Part shown: positions 43,214 to 51,495 of the stretch, piece by piece | Layout of the letters: every line of letters starts with the position of its first letter | Position numbering within the stretch: position 1 is the stretch's first letter | DNA from: Bryobacterales bacterium | GTDB lineage: Bacteria; Acidobacteriota; Terriglobia; Bryobacterales; Bryobacteraceae | Assembly (NCBI GenBank): GCA_016789905.1 | Contig: JAEUQC010000059.1 | Location: forward strand, 53,688-117,687 | DNA length: 64,000 bases | Direction: 5' to 3' | The notes under the pieces: model-generated | The model's input: only the letters and a program-made list of their open reading frames with translations | The model's database searches: none | Told to the model about the DNA's origin: nothing | Program-made: the position numbers and the translations under genes

Positions 43214-43732
43214 CTAAACGGCTTTGGAGCGACGGGCGGCGCGCGGGGTTTCGCGGGAGACGGGTTTGCGGGCCGGGACTTCGGCGGTGACGGTGGCGCC
43301 GAGGCGTTTGACCTGATCGGTAACGCAGACGAGGAACATGGGCTGGTCGGCGTTTTTCAGGATGTCGATGATGGAGCTGTTGTCGCCTTCGAGGTAGATG
43401 GACTGGCCGTCGGTGACAAGGTGCATGTCAGAATCGGCGCTGAGGATTTCGCTCAGGCGTTTGCCCATCTCCTTTTGGAGGAAGCGGAGGACGCGGCGGA
43501 TTTTCTGGAGGGAAAAGCCCTTGCGGCGGAGCTCGGCGATGACGGCGATTTCGATGGCCTCTTCGGGGAGATAGAGACGCTTGTGCCCTTCGTGGCGTGG
43601 GGAAACGACCTTTTGCTCATCCCACCATTGGAGCTGGCGCAGGCTGACACCGGTGACCTCCGAGATATCGCTGGAGGTGAATTGCCTACCGGCCAGGCCT
43701 GAATCAATCCTGATCTTTCTTGTTTTGAACAT
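43214..43732 (-). CDS. MerR family transcriptional regulator
   Basis: 172 residues. The N-terminal MerR HTH is FTSSDISEVTGVSLRQLQWWDEQKVVSPRHEGHKRLYLPEEAIEIAVIAELRRKGFSLQKIRRVLRFL, with tryptophans in place of the usual tyrosine in RQLQWWDE, as in a common acidobacterial subgroup. The C-terminal effector part is short (LVTDGQSIYLEGDNSSIIDILKNADQPMFLVCVTDQVKRL) with no Cys, so no metal sensing. Divergent from the MATE pump gene by 63 bases, and upstream of CtpA; it may control either. Confidence 0.9.
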   Translation of the reverse strand: MFKTRKIRIDSGLAGRQFTSSDISEVTGVSLRQLQWWDEQKVVSPRHEGHKRLYLPEEAIEIAVIAELRRKGFSLQKIRRVLRFLQKEMGKRLSEILSADSDMHLVTDGQSIYLEGDNSSIIDILKNADQPMFLVCVTDQVKRLGATVTAEVPARKPVSRETPRAARRSKAV

Positions 43733-43795
43733 AAATAGCGAATTCCGTTTCCGCCAGCAAAGGTGGACTCCTAGATTGTACGAAACTGGTTATGA

Positions 43796-45157
43796 ATGTC
43801 AACGCCCCCTAAGTTGCGAATAAGCCGGATGGCGGCGGCGGTGAAGGCCGAGATGGGTCCAATGTTACGGCTGGCGCTGCCGCTGGTGACGGCGGAACTG
43901 GGTTGGATGGCGATGGGCGTGGTGGATACGGTGATGGCAGGGCACGCGGGGCGGGAGATGCTGGGCGCGGTGGCGCTGGGACATGGACTTTACTACACCT
44001 TCGCGGTGTTCGGGATTGGTGTGTTGCTTGGGCTGGACACGTTAATCTCCCAGGCGTATGGGAGAGGGGACATCGCCGATTGCCGGCGCAGCCTGGCCGG
44101 GGGGCTGGTAACGAGTTTGTTGCTGGCGCCGCCGCTGGTGGGGCTGGCGTGGGGAATGGGGCCGGTGATGGACTGGTTCGGGATAGACCCGCGGTTACGG
44201 GAAGATACACAGGGTTATTTACGGGCAGTGAGTTGGGGAACGCTGCCGCTGATGATTTATGCCGCGTTCCGGCGATTTCTGCAATCGCAGAACGCGGTAC
44301 GAGCGGTGATGTTCGCGCTGGTGACGGCGAATCTAGTGAATATATTTGGCAATTGGGTGCTGATATTCGGGAAGCTGGGTGCGCCGGCGCTGGGGGCGGC
44401 CGGGGCGGGGTATGCGACGGCGGTATCGCGGGTTTACATGGTGGTCGTGCTGGCGTGGGTGACAGTGGAGGGGCATGGATGGGATGGGTGGACGGCGTGG
44501 CCTGGGTGGGACCGGGTGCGGGAGGTGGCGCGGCTGGGGGTTCCGGTGGGGTTGCAGATTTCGTTTGAGGTGGCGGTGTTCGCGGCGGTGACGGCGATGC
44601 TGGGCTCGCTGGGGCCGGTGGCGCTGGGAGGACATCAAATTGCGCTGAACCTGGCGAGCATCACGTATATGATTCCGCTGGGAGTGTCGTCAGCGGTGGC
44701 GGTGCGGGTGGGGCAGGCGGCGGGGCGGCGGGACCATGCGGGGGCGAAGCGCGCCGGATGGGTGGGGATCGGGCTGGGAGCGGGGTTCATGACGCTGGCG
44801 GCGATTGTGTTCTGGACGGCGCCCGGGGTGTTGGCGGGGTTTTATACCAAAGACGCGGAGGTGGTGGCGATGGCGTCGTCGCTGCTGGTGTTGGCGGCGG
44901 TGTTCCAGTTGTTTGATGGGATACAGGCGGTGGCGACGGGAGCGTTGCGGGGGCTGGGGGACACGCGGACGCCGATGGCGGCGCATGTGGTGTTCTATTG
45001 GGCGGCGGGGCTGCCGTTGGGGTGGTGGCTGACGTATCCGGGCGAGTGGGGCGCGCCGGGTTTTTGGGCCGGACTGAGTTTAGCGTTGATACTAATAGGT
45101 ATCGTGCTGCTGGCCGCCTGGCAGCGGCGAATCGGGAAGAAGGACGAATGGAACTGA
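43796..45157 (+). CDS. MATE family multidrug efflux pump
   Basis: 453 residues, 12 membrane segments. Signature VTAELGWMAMGVVDTVMAGHAG near residue 30-50, GVLLGLDTLISQAYGRGD, the half repeat ISFEVAVFAAVTAMLGSLGPVALGGHQIALN and ALRGLGDTRTPMAAHVV. NorM-type Na+ or H+ coupled drug exporter. The MerR gene diverges from it. The next gene overlaps its stop by 10 bases. Strongly G-rich on the coding strand, GTG/GCG/CTG codons dominating. Confidence 0.92.
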   Translation: MSTPPKLRISRMAAAVKAEMGPMLRLALPLVTAELGWMAMGVVDTVMAGHAGREMLGAVALGHGLYYTFAVFGIGVLLGLDTLISQAYGRGDIADCRRSLAGGLVTSLLLAPPLVGLAWGMGPVMDWFGIDPRLREDTQGYLRAVSWGTLPLMIYAAFRRFLQSQNAVRAVMFALVTANLVNIFGNWVLIFGKLGAPALGAAGAGYATAVSRVYMVVVLAWVTVEGHGWDGWTAWPGWDRVREVARLGVPVGLQISFEVAVFAAVTAMLGSLGPVALGGHQIALNLASITYMIPLGVSSAVAVRVGQAAGRRDHAGAKRAGWVGIGLGAGFMTLAAIVFWTAPGVLAGFYTKDAEVVAMASSLLVLAAVFQLFDGIQAVATGALRGLGDTRTPMAAHVVFYWAAGLPLGWWLTYPGEWGAPGFWAGLSLALILIGIVLLAAWQRRIGKKDEWN

Positions 45158-45528
45158 CGTGGTATTTGGCGGATCTGGTGACGGAGGTGCGGGTGGAAGG
45201 GGAGGCGCGGAGCGTGGTTCACTTCGATTTGCATCTGGTGCGGGCGGAGAATGCGGTGGCGGCCTATGACAAGGCGTTGCGGATTGGCGGCGGGAAGACG
45301 AAGCAGTATTTGCGGACGGATGGAAATTTGATTTCGTTTGTGTTTCGAGGATTGAACGACCTTGTGACGGTGGATGAGGAGTTTGTGGACGGGGCGCGGA
45401 TTCTGTTCCGGTCGCAGGCGGAGGTGGATGAAGAAGAGATACAGCGGGTGGTGACGCCGCGGGATTATTTGCGGGCGATGCAGGCGGAGGGGCTGGCGTT
45501 TCATGACGGCGGAAGCACGATCCAGTGA
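45148..45528 (+). CDS. DUF4288 domain protein
   Basis: 126 residues from ATG 45148. Reads WYLADLVTEVRVEGEARSVVHFDLHLVRAENAVAAYDKALRIG then FRGLNDLVTVDEEFVDGARILFRSQAEVDEEEI, the conserved layout of DUF4288. Function is unknown; some members sit next to polymorphic toxins as immunity proteins, but there is no toxin here. Overlaps the MATE stop by 10 bases and the next start by 26, so one transcript is likely. Confidence 0.8.
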   Translation: MELTWYLADLVTEVRVEGEARSVVHFDLHLVRAENAVAAYDKALRIGGGKTKQYLRTDGNLISFVFRGLNDLVTVDEEFVDGARILFRSQAEVDEEEIQRVVTPRDYLRAMQAEGLAFHDGGSTIQ

Positions 45529-45817
45529 AACGATGTTTGAGCGGATGCGCGCGGTGGTGCGGCGTGTGCCGAAGGGGCGGGTGACGACTTATGGGGACGT
45601 TGCGCGGGAGGCGGGGTTTCCGACGTGTTCGCGGCAGGCGGCGTGGTGTTTGAAAAAGTTCGACCCGGCGCTGCCGTGGCACCGGGTCATAGGGAAGGGC
45701 GGAAAAATTCTGCTGCGCGGCCCGAACGGGGTGGAACAGATTCAGCGGCTGGAGGCTGAAGGTGTTGCCGTGAACGGGACGCGGGTGGATTTACGGCGAT
45801 TCGGCTACCGGAGTTGA
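45503..45817 (+). CDS. Alkyltransferase-like protein (ATL), DNA repair
   Basis: 104 residues (ATG 45503; ATG 45533 possible). The O6-methylguanine methyltransferase DNA-binding domain: VRRVPKGRVTTYGDVAREAGFPTCSRQAAWCLKK, then LPWHRVIGKGGKILLRG. The active-site Cys of PCHR is replaced by Trp (PWHR), as in ATL/YbaZ proteins that bind and flip alkylated guanine without repairing it and feed it to nucleotide excision repair. The 3' end overlaps the barrel gene by 13 bases. Confidence 0.9.
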   Translation: MTAEARSSETMFERMRAVVRRVPKGRVTTYGDVAREAGFPTCSRQAAWCLKKFDPALPWHRVIGKGGKILLRGPNGVEQIQRLEAEGVAVNGTRVDLRRFGYRS

Positions 45818-46404
45818 ATGAAGAAACCGAACTCCACCTTGCCGAACGTGTCCTTGAACTGCCCGGTGGGTTTGTACACCTTCGCCTCACCGCGAATGCC
45901 GAAGCGCTGGTTGATGTAGTAGCGGAGGCCGCCACCGAAGTTGACGGCGGCGTCCGTTGTGGCGGCGGAGGTGAAGGGGACTTGGATACCCTCGACATTG
46001 ACGTTGAACTGGCGTTCGGGAGCGTGGATCATGCCGACGCCGAAGACGCCATAGGGGACGATGGGAAATTCGCGGATGGGCATGCGGATGTGGACGCCGC
46101 CGTGGAAATCGGTGAGGGGGATGTTGTAGCTGATGTTGATGGGCTGGGAGAGGCCAGGGATGGTGCGGCTTTGTTTGCGGCCGATGCCGGGGAAGTAACT
46201 GAACTCGGCATAGGGGAGGATGTATTTATTGGCGGCGTAGGTGACGTTGGCGCCGCCCATCCAGCGGAACTCGTCGATGCCATAGCTGGCGCCAACGAAG
46301 CCACCGACTTCATAGCTGCCGGAGCGAACAACGGAAGCGGTTTGCGCCGAGAGGCCGAGGGTGGCCAGAGTAGCCAGGCCGAGCGCACGCAGGGTCATGT
46401 TCAT
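45805..46404 (-). CDS. Outer-membrane beta-barrel protein (OmpA/OmpX-like)
   Basis: 199 residues when started at ATG 46404, 7 bases after AAGGA; ATG 46413 is an alternative. Signal peptide TLRALGLATLATLGLSAQT. The mature part has alternating strands (YEVGGFVGASYGIDEF, YILPYAEFSYFPGIG, DFHGGVHIRMPI, IVPYGVFGVGMIHA, VNFGGGLRYYINQRFGIRGEAKVY) and ends VEFGFFIQLR with a terminal aromatic pattern, typical of 8-stranded barrels assembled by BAM. No function assigned. Confidence 0.8.
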   Translation of the reverse strand: MNMTLRALGLATLATLGLSAQTASVVRSGSYEVGGFVGASYGIDEFRWMGGANVTYAANKYILPYAEFSYFPGIGRKQSRTIPGLSQPINISYNIPLTDFHGGVHIRMPIREFPIVPYGVFGVGMIHAPERQFNVNVEGIQVPFTSAATTDAAVNFGGGLRYYINQRFGIRGEAKVYKPTGQFKDTFGKVEFGFFIQLR

Positions 46405-46845
46405 TGCATTCATCCTTGGGAATTCGATTGAGGCCGACAAAAAGGGGCCGGAGCGGGCCGCGGGTGAAACATGCGCCACTCTCTACATAATAAAGCGGAA
46501 AAGCAGCAGGGAGCCGTGTCATTTTTTCCGGCGATTGCGCGCTGTAGTATAGCGGTATCATAACTGTTTGCCTGTGAACTTCCCCCGCGCCGCGCTGGAT
46601 GAAGCGGAGAGGGCGGCGCGCCGCCCTGCTCCTGGAGCGTGGGAGGGGTGTGTTTGGGGTGGTTTGGTGAGTTGGCCGTTGGACACGGCAATGCGGCGTG
46701 GCCGGCTCCGGCGCGCCGGGGGTGGTTGGGGGTGTCGTGCGTCTTGGGACACGCTGAACGCATGTCCCGACGGGAGAGTCGTGTTGCATGTGGGGTTTCC
46801 TGGCGGGCTGTTTGTAGCTGGGGCTACAGATGGGGCTGAGAAGCG
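46405..46845. other. 441-base divergent gap before the giant kinase
   Basis: Holds promoters for the barrel gene and the kinase. A perfect palindrome gggcggcgcgccgccc lies at 46611-46626, and repeat copy B at 46741-46830. AT-rich section near 46480-46500. No ORF of good quality. Confidence 0.7.
46741..46830. repeat. Dispersed intergenic repeat, copy B
   Basis: Stem GGGACA (46746-46751) / TGTCCC (46763-46768) with an 11-base loop, then gtgttgcatgtggggtttcc. Nearly the same sequence as copy A over some 60 bases; it ends close to the kinase start. Confidence 0.7.
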
Positions 46846-49800
46846 ATGACGGAACGGATCGGGAAGTACGAAATACAGGCCGAGATAGGGCGCGGCGGGT
46901 TTGGCCGGGTTTATCGCGGGTATGACCCGACGGTGGGGCGCGTGGTGGCGATCAAAGTGTTGCTGCCCGACGCGACGGATCCGGAGTTTCTGACGCGCTT
47001 CAAAATGGAAGCGACGACGGCGGGCAACCTGCACCATCCGAACCTGGTGACTATCCACGAGTTCGGGGAAGAGAACGGATCGCAGTTCCTGGTGATGGAG
47101 TATCTGGAGGGGGAAGATCTTCAGAAGATCATTCAGGAGCGGAAGCCGTTCACGCTGCTGGAAAAAGTGGAGATCATGCAGCAGGTGGCGGCCGGGCTGC
47201 ATTCGGCGCACGCGAACAACGTGATTCACCGGGACATTAAGCCGAGCAACGTGATGGTGCTGCGGGACAACCTGGTGAAGCTGATGGACTTCGGGATCGC
47301 GCGGCTGACGCGGAGCGATACGACGCGGTTTACGAAGGCCGGATTCCTTGTTGGCACGTTGAACTACATGAGTCCGGAGCAGTTCCGGGACGTGGAAGTG
47401 GACGCGCTGTGCGATATCTGGGCGTTTGGTGTTATCTACTACGAGTTTCTGACGGGGCGGTTTCCGTTTGAGGGAACGTCGACGCCGGCGATTCTATACA
47501 GCATAACGACGGTGGAGCCGCCGGCGCCATCGACGCTGGTGCCGGAGTGTCCGGAAGCGTTGAGCCAGATGATCATGAAGACGCTGGCGAAGGACCGGGA
47601 CTTGCGGTACCAGAGCCTGCAGGAGTTTCAGCTTGATGTGGGGCCGCTGCTGCTGGACATGCGGCGGGCGCGGGCGAATGAGCTGATCCCCGAGGCGCGG
47701 GCGTTGTTTGCGCAGGAGAAGGGGGAAGAGGCGCAGCAGGTGGTGCGGCGGATACTGGACCTGGACCCGATGCATGCCGAGGCGCGGCAACTGCGGGAAC
47801 GGATTCAGAAGATGGCGCAGCAGCAGGCCATTGTTCCGAAGGTGGGAGCGTTCCGGAAGGCGGGCGAGGAGCAGTTAACGCAGAAGCGGTACGCGGAGGC
47901 GATTCAATCCTTTGAAAACGCGCTGCGGCTGGATTCGGCGAATACGGAGATCCGGACGCTGTTAGAGAGCGCGCGCAGTTCGGTGGGGAAATATAAGCAG
48001 GCGCACGACCTGGCGGAAGCGGCGGCGGGGCTGGTGGAGCGCAAGGAGTACGAAGCGGCGCACGAACTGGTGCGGCAGGCGTTTGAGGTAGACCCGGCGA
48101 ACCAGCGGGCGCGGGAAGTGATGGCGCGGGTGCAGCACGCCTTCGACACGCAGGAGCGGCGGCGGGAGGTGGAGCAGATAGTCCGGAAGGCGAAGGGGTT
48201 CATACAACATGGCTCTTTTGACGAGGCGCTGGCGCTGCTGGGGGAAGCGGGGAAGCGGCTGCACGATCCGCCGGAGATTGTAGAGGCGGCGGAGGAGGCC
48301 GAGGCGGGGAAGAAGGCGAAGGCGGAGCGGGAGCGGCGGGAGCGTGCGATCCGGGAAGCCGACGAACTGTTGAAGCAGGACCGGGTGGAGGAAGCGGAAA
48401 ACCTGTTGCGGCCGCTGGCGAAGGAGGCGGGGGAGGACAAAGCGCTGACGGAGGCGCTGGCGCGGTGCGCGGAGGTGCGGAGCGTGCTGACGCGGCGGGA
48501 TGCCGTGCGGCGTGTCACGGAGCGAACGCGGTCGTTGCAGCAGGACGGAGAGTTGGAACGGGCGGTGGCGCTGGTGGAGCGGGCGCTGCAGGAGTTTAAG
48601 GGCGACGCGGATTTGACGGTGCTATTGGGCGAGAGCCAGAAACTGGTGCGGCAGCGGGATGAGCGGCGGGCGGTGGACGAGACGCTGCGGCGTGCGCGGG
48701 ACTTGCGAAGCGCGGGAGACATGGCGGGAGCGGCGCGGGTGTTGGCGGCGGCGCGGAAAGCGCACGGGGAAGTGCCTGCGCTGGTGGCGCTGGCCGGTGA
48801 GATTGGGCTGGACCTGCAGGCGAAAGAGAATCGGGAAGCGGCGCACGCGATAGCGACGGAGGTGCGGGCGCTGACGGCGCGGAGCGAGTGGGCGGCGGCG
48901 AGCGCGAAGCTGCGCGAGGCGTTGGGGAAATATCCGGCGGAACCGGAACTGCTGGCGCTGGCGGAGAGCGTGGAACGTGGCGTGAGCGAAGACGCGACGC
49001 GGAAGGAGCGGGACGCGGGCGTGGCGGGGGCGCGGGAACTGCGGCAGAGAGGGGATTTGGCGGGGGCGGCGCGGCAGGTGCGGGAGTTGCGGGCGAAGTA
49101 TGGGGAGTGGCCGGCGCTGGCGGAGTTGGACCGGGAGATAGAGAGCGAACAGCGGCTGCGCGAGAAGCGGGAGGCGGTGGACAAGGCGGCGGGGGCGGCG
49201 CGGGAGCGAATTGCCGCGTCGCAATGGGACGCAGCGCGGGAGATATTGCAGAAAGCTTTGGCGCAGTATCCATCGGAGCCGGAACTGACGGCGCTGCTGG
49301 ACAGCATTGAAAGGGGCTCGCGGGAGCAGCAGGCGCGGAAGCAGCGGGAAGAGTTGCTGGGGGCGGCGCGGCAATTGGAGGGCCAGGGCAAGGGGGCGGA
49401 AGCGCTGGCGGTGCTGGATGAAGGGCTGCGGAAGTTCCCGGCGGAACCGGAGCTGACGGCGGCTCGGGCGGCGCTGGCGGGACGGCTGGAGGAGAGGCGA
49501 AGGGCCGGGGATATTTCGGCGCGAATGGAGCGGATTGCGCTGGCAATTGATGGCGGCCAGTTTGACGCGGCGCGGAAAGAGATAGAAGAAGCGACGCGGC
49601 AGTTTGGGGAGCAGGAGAAGCTGCGGCGGCTGGCCGAGGAGTTGGAAGTAAAGCGGCGGATGGCGGAGCTGGACGCGACGGCGCGGGCGATAGAAGCGCT
49701 GTTGACGAAGGGCGCGGTGGCGGAGGCGAGCGAGAAGCTGCGGCAGGCGCTGGCGGCGCATCCGCGGGATGCGCGATTGCTGCGGTTGCAGCAGGCGGTG

Positions 49801-51462
49801 GAATCAGAGACCGTATTCTTCGAAGCACTGCAACGGGTGGAGCAGCAGTTGAGCGCGCGGCGGCTGGACCTGGCGGAGACGGCGCTGCGGGCGGCGGCGG
49901 GGATGAAGCCGGGCGATGAGCGGGTGGCGAAGCTGACGCAGCGGCTGGCGAAGGAACGGGAGAAACTGGCCGGAGAGCGGGCGAAGACGCTGAAGAAAGC
50001 CCAGGATTTGACGGCGAAATCGGCGTTTGACGATGCGGCGGGGCTATTGCGGGGATTGCTGGACGCCAACCCGGATGACAAAGACGCGGTGAAGGCGCTG
50101 GATGAATTGAACGCGGCGCGCGGGGCGCACATTAAGCGGCAGACGTACGCGGCGCGGATGAGCGAACTGGAGGCCAAGCGGAAGGCCGATAAGCCGCAGC
50201 AGGTGAAAGAGGGCGCGGCGGTGTTGCTGGCGGAGTTCCCCGGGGACGCGCAGGCGCGGAAGCTGATGGACTGGGCGGACCAGCGGCTGCAAGAGATTGG
50301 GGCGGTATCGATCCAGGTGCCGGTGGCGCAGACGGGGATGTCGACGGGGGTGAAGGCGGGGCTGGCGCTGGGAGTGTTGATTGCGATAGGCGGGGGATCG
50401 CTGTTGATGATGCGGAAGGGGGAGAGTTCGGCGTGGTCGGCTTCGACGAGTCAGATGACGTTTCAGTGGCGAATGGGAGAAGCGCTGCCGGAGCCGAAGC
50501 AGATTGCGCTATCGAGCACGGGCGGGGCGGTGGCGTTGAAGGCTGTGAGCAGCGCGGGATGGCTGACGGTGGACCCTGGGGCGACGGCGACGCCGGGGCA
50601 GTTCGCGGTGGCGATAACGCCGGCGTCGATGACACCGGGGGAGTACAAAGGCACGGTGACACTGGAGGCGACCGGCGCGGAGCCGAAGAAGCGTGAGGTG
50701 GCGGTGGCGCTGCGGATAATGCCGCGAGCCGGACAACCGGCCACACCGCAGGGGAATAGTATTTCGGTGGATGCGGATTTGTTGACGTTCGAGGTGCGGC
50801 AGGGGGCGACGAGTTCGGACAGCCGGGTGATTCATGTGCGCGGGAATGGGGTTGCGCGGGTGAGTGTGGCGACGCGGTCGCGGGGCAGTTGGCTGCGAGC
50901 TTCGCCGGCGGGGACGACGCTGCCGGCGACCATAAGCGTGATGATATCGGCGGAAGGACTGGCGGCGGGACCGCAGACGGGGGAAGTGATTATTACGGCC
51001 GACGGTGTGGCGAATGTGGCGCAACGCATCCCGGTATCGCTGCGTGTGCGGGAGGGGGAGAAGCCGGTGGTGGTTTCCCAGAATCCTCCGCCGCCGGTAG
51101 AGACACCGAAGAAGCAGGTGGAACCGCCGCCTCCGCCGAAGGAGTTGCCGAAAGAGACGCCGCCACCGCCGACGCCTGGCGGGACGTATGCGGGGCTGCG
51201 GCGCGGGAATATCACCTGGGTTGGCGATTTGGCGCCGGGGCAGAAGATTACGATCACCAAGGACGGCGTAGCGAGCGGCGGCGGCAATGCCAGCGGGCAG
51301 TTTTTCACTGGTGATGTGCCGATTAATGTGGAAGTGCGGACGCAGGGCGTGCGGCTGGAATCGGCGCCATCGGCGGGGGACCGGTATTCGCGGATGGTGC
51401 TCGTGAATCAGAGCAGTTCGGCGATATCGCTGGTGCAGATCCGGTGGACGGTGCGGGACTAG
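46846..51462 (+). CDS. Giant Ser/Thr kinase with TPR-like repeats and BACON-like exterior
   Basis: 1538 residues. Kinase at 8-265: IGRGGFGRVYRGYDP, AIKVLLPD, HRDIKPSNVMVL, MDFGIARL, GTLNYMSPEQ. Residues about 330-1140 are a long helical array of TPR-like units, roughly 75-80 residues apart, each with an [A/L]..GD[L/M]AGAARV or W.AAREIL plus YP.EPEL..L core. One membrane span follows (GVKAGLALGVLIAIGGGSLLMM). Outside are two BACON-like sandwiches (GWLTVDPGATATPGQFAVAI; SWLRASPAGTTLPATISVMI), a Pro-rich linker and a final beta domain. A cytosolic kinase and scaffold coupled to an extracytoplasmic sensor is inferred. Confidence 0.88.
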   Translation: MTERIGKYEIQAEIGRGGFGRVYRGYDPTVGRVVAIKVLLPDATDPEFLTRFKMEATTAGNLHHPNLVTIHEFGEENGSQFLVMEYLEGEDLQKIIQERKPFTLLEKVEIMQQVAAGLHSAHANNVIHRDIKPSNVMVLRDNLVKLMDFGIARLTRSDTTRFTKAGFLVGTLNYMSPEQFRDVEVDALCDIWAFGVIYYEFLTGRFPFEGTSTPAILYSITTVEPPAPSTLVPECPEALSQMIMKTLAKDRDLRYQSLQEFQLDVGPLLLDMRRARANELIPEARALFAQEKGEEAQQVVRRILDLDPMHAEARQLRERIQKMAQQQAIVPKVGAFRKAGEEQLTQKRYAEAIQSFENALRLDSANTEIRTLLESARSSVGKYKQAHDLAEAAAGLVERKEYEAAHELVRQAFEVDPANQRAREVMARVQHAFDTQERRREVEQIVRKAKGFIQHGSFDEALALLGEAGKRLHDPPEIVEAAEEAEAGKKAKAERERRERAIREADELLKQDRVEEAENLLRPLAKEAGEDKALTEALARCAEVRSVLTRRDAVRRVTERTRSLQQDGELERAVALVERALQEFKGDADLTVLLGESQKLVRQRDERRAVDETLRRARDLRSAGDMAGAARVLAAARKAHGEVPALVALAGEIGLDLQAKENREAAHAIATEVRALTARSEWAAASAKLREALGKYPAEPELLALAESVERGVSEDATRKERDAGVAGARELRQRGDLAGAARQVRELRAKYGEWPALAELDREIESEQRLREKREAVDKAAGAARERIAASQWDAAREILQKALAQYPSEPELTALLDSIERGSREQQARKQREELLGAARQLEGQGKGAEALAVLDEGLRKFPAEPELTAARAALAGRLEERRRAGDISARMERIALAIDGGQFDAARKEIEEATRQFGEQEKLRRLAEELEVKRRMAELDATARAIEALLTKGAVAEASEKLRQALAAHPRDARLLRLQQAVESETVFFEALQRVEQQLSARRLDLAETALRAAAGMKPGDERVAKLTQRLAKEREKLAGERAKTLKKAQDLTAKSAFDDAAGLLRGLLDANPDDKDAVKALDELNAARGAHIKRQTYAARMSELEAKRKADKPQQVKEGAAVLLAEFPGDAQARKLMDWADQRLQEIGAVSIQVPVAQTGMSTGVKAGLALGVLIAIGGGSLLMMRKGESSAWSASTSQMTFQWRMGEALPEPKQIALSSTGGAVALKAVSSAGWLTVDPGATATPGQFAVAITPASMTPGEYKGTVTLEATGAEPKKREVAVALRIMPRAGQPATPQGNSISVDADLLTFEVRQGATSSDSRVIHVRGNGVARVSVATRSRGSWLRASPAGTTLPATISVMISAEGLAAGPQTGEVIITADGVANVAQRIPVSLRVREGEKPVVVSQNPPPPVETPKKQVEPPPPPKELPKETPPPPTPGGTYAGLRRGNITWVGDLAPGQKITITKDGVASGGGNASGQFFTGDVPINVEVRTQGVRLESAPSAGDRYSRMVLVNQSSSAISLVQIRWTVRD

Positions 51463-51495
51463 GTACAAAGCGGTGTAAAATCGAGGCTACCGACG

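Noticed and set aside
40657..43290. 877-codon plus-strand ORF
   Set aside because: Antisense to guaA and ctpA; Gly/Glu/Val-rich translation without motifs, produced by the skewed third-codon usage.
47904..50177. 757-codon minus-strand ORF
   Set aside because: Ser/Ala/Arg-rich shadow of the helical repeats in the giant kinase gene.
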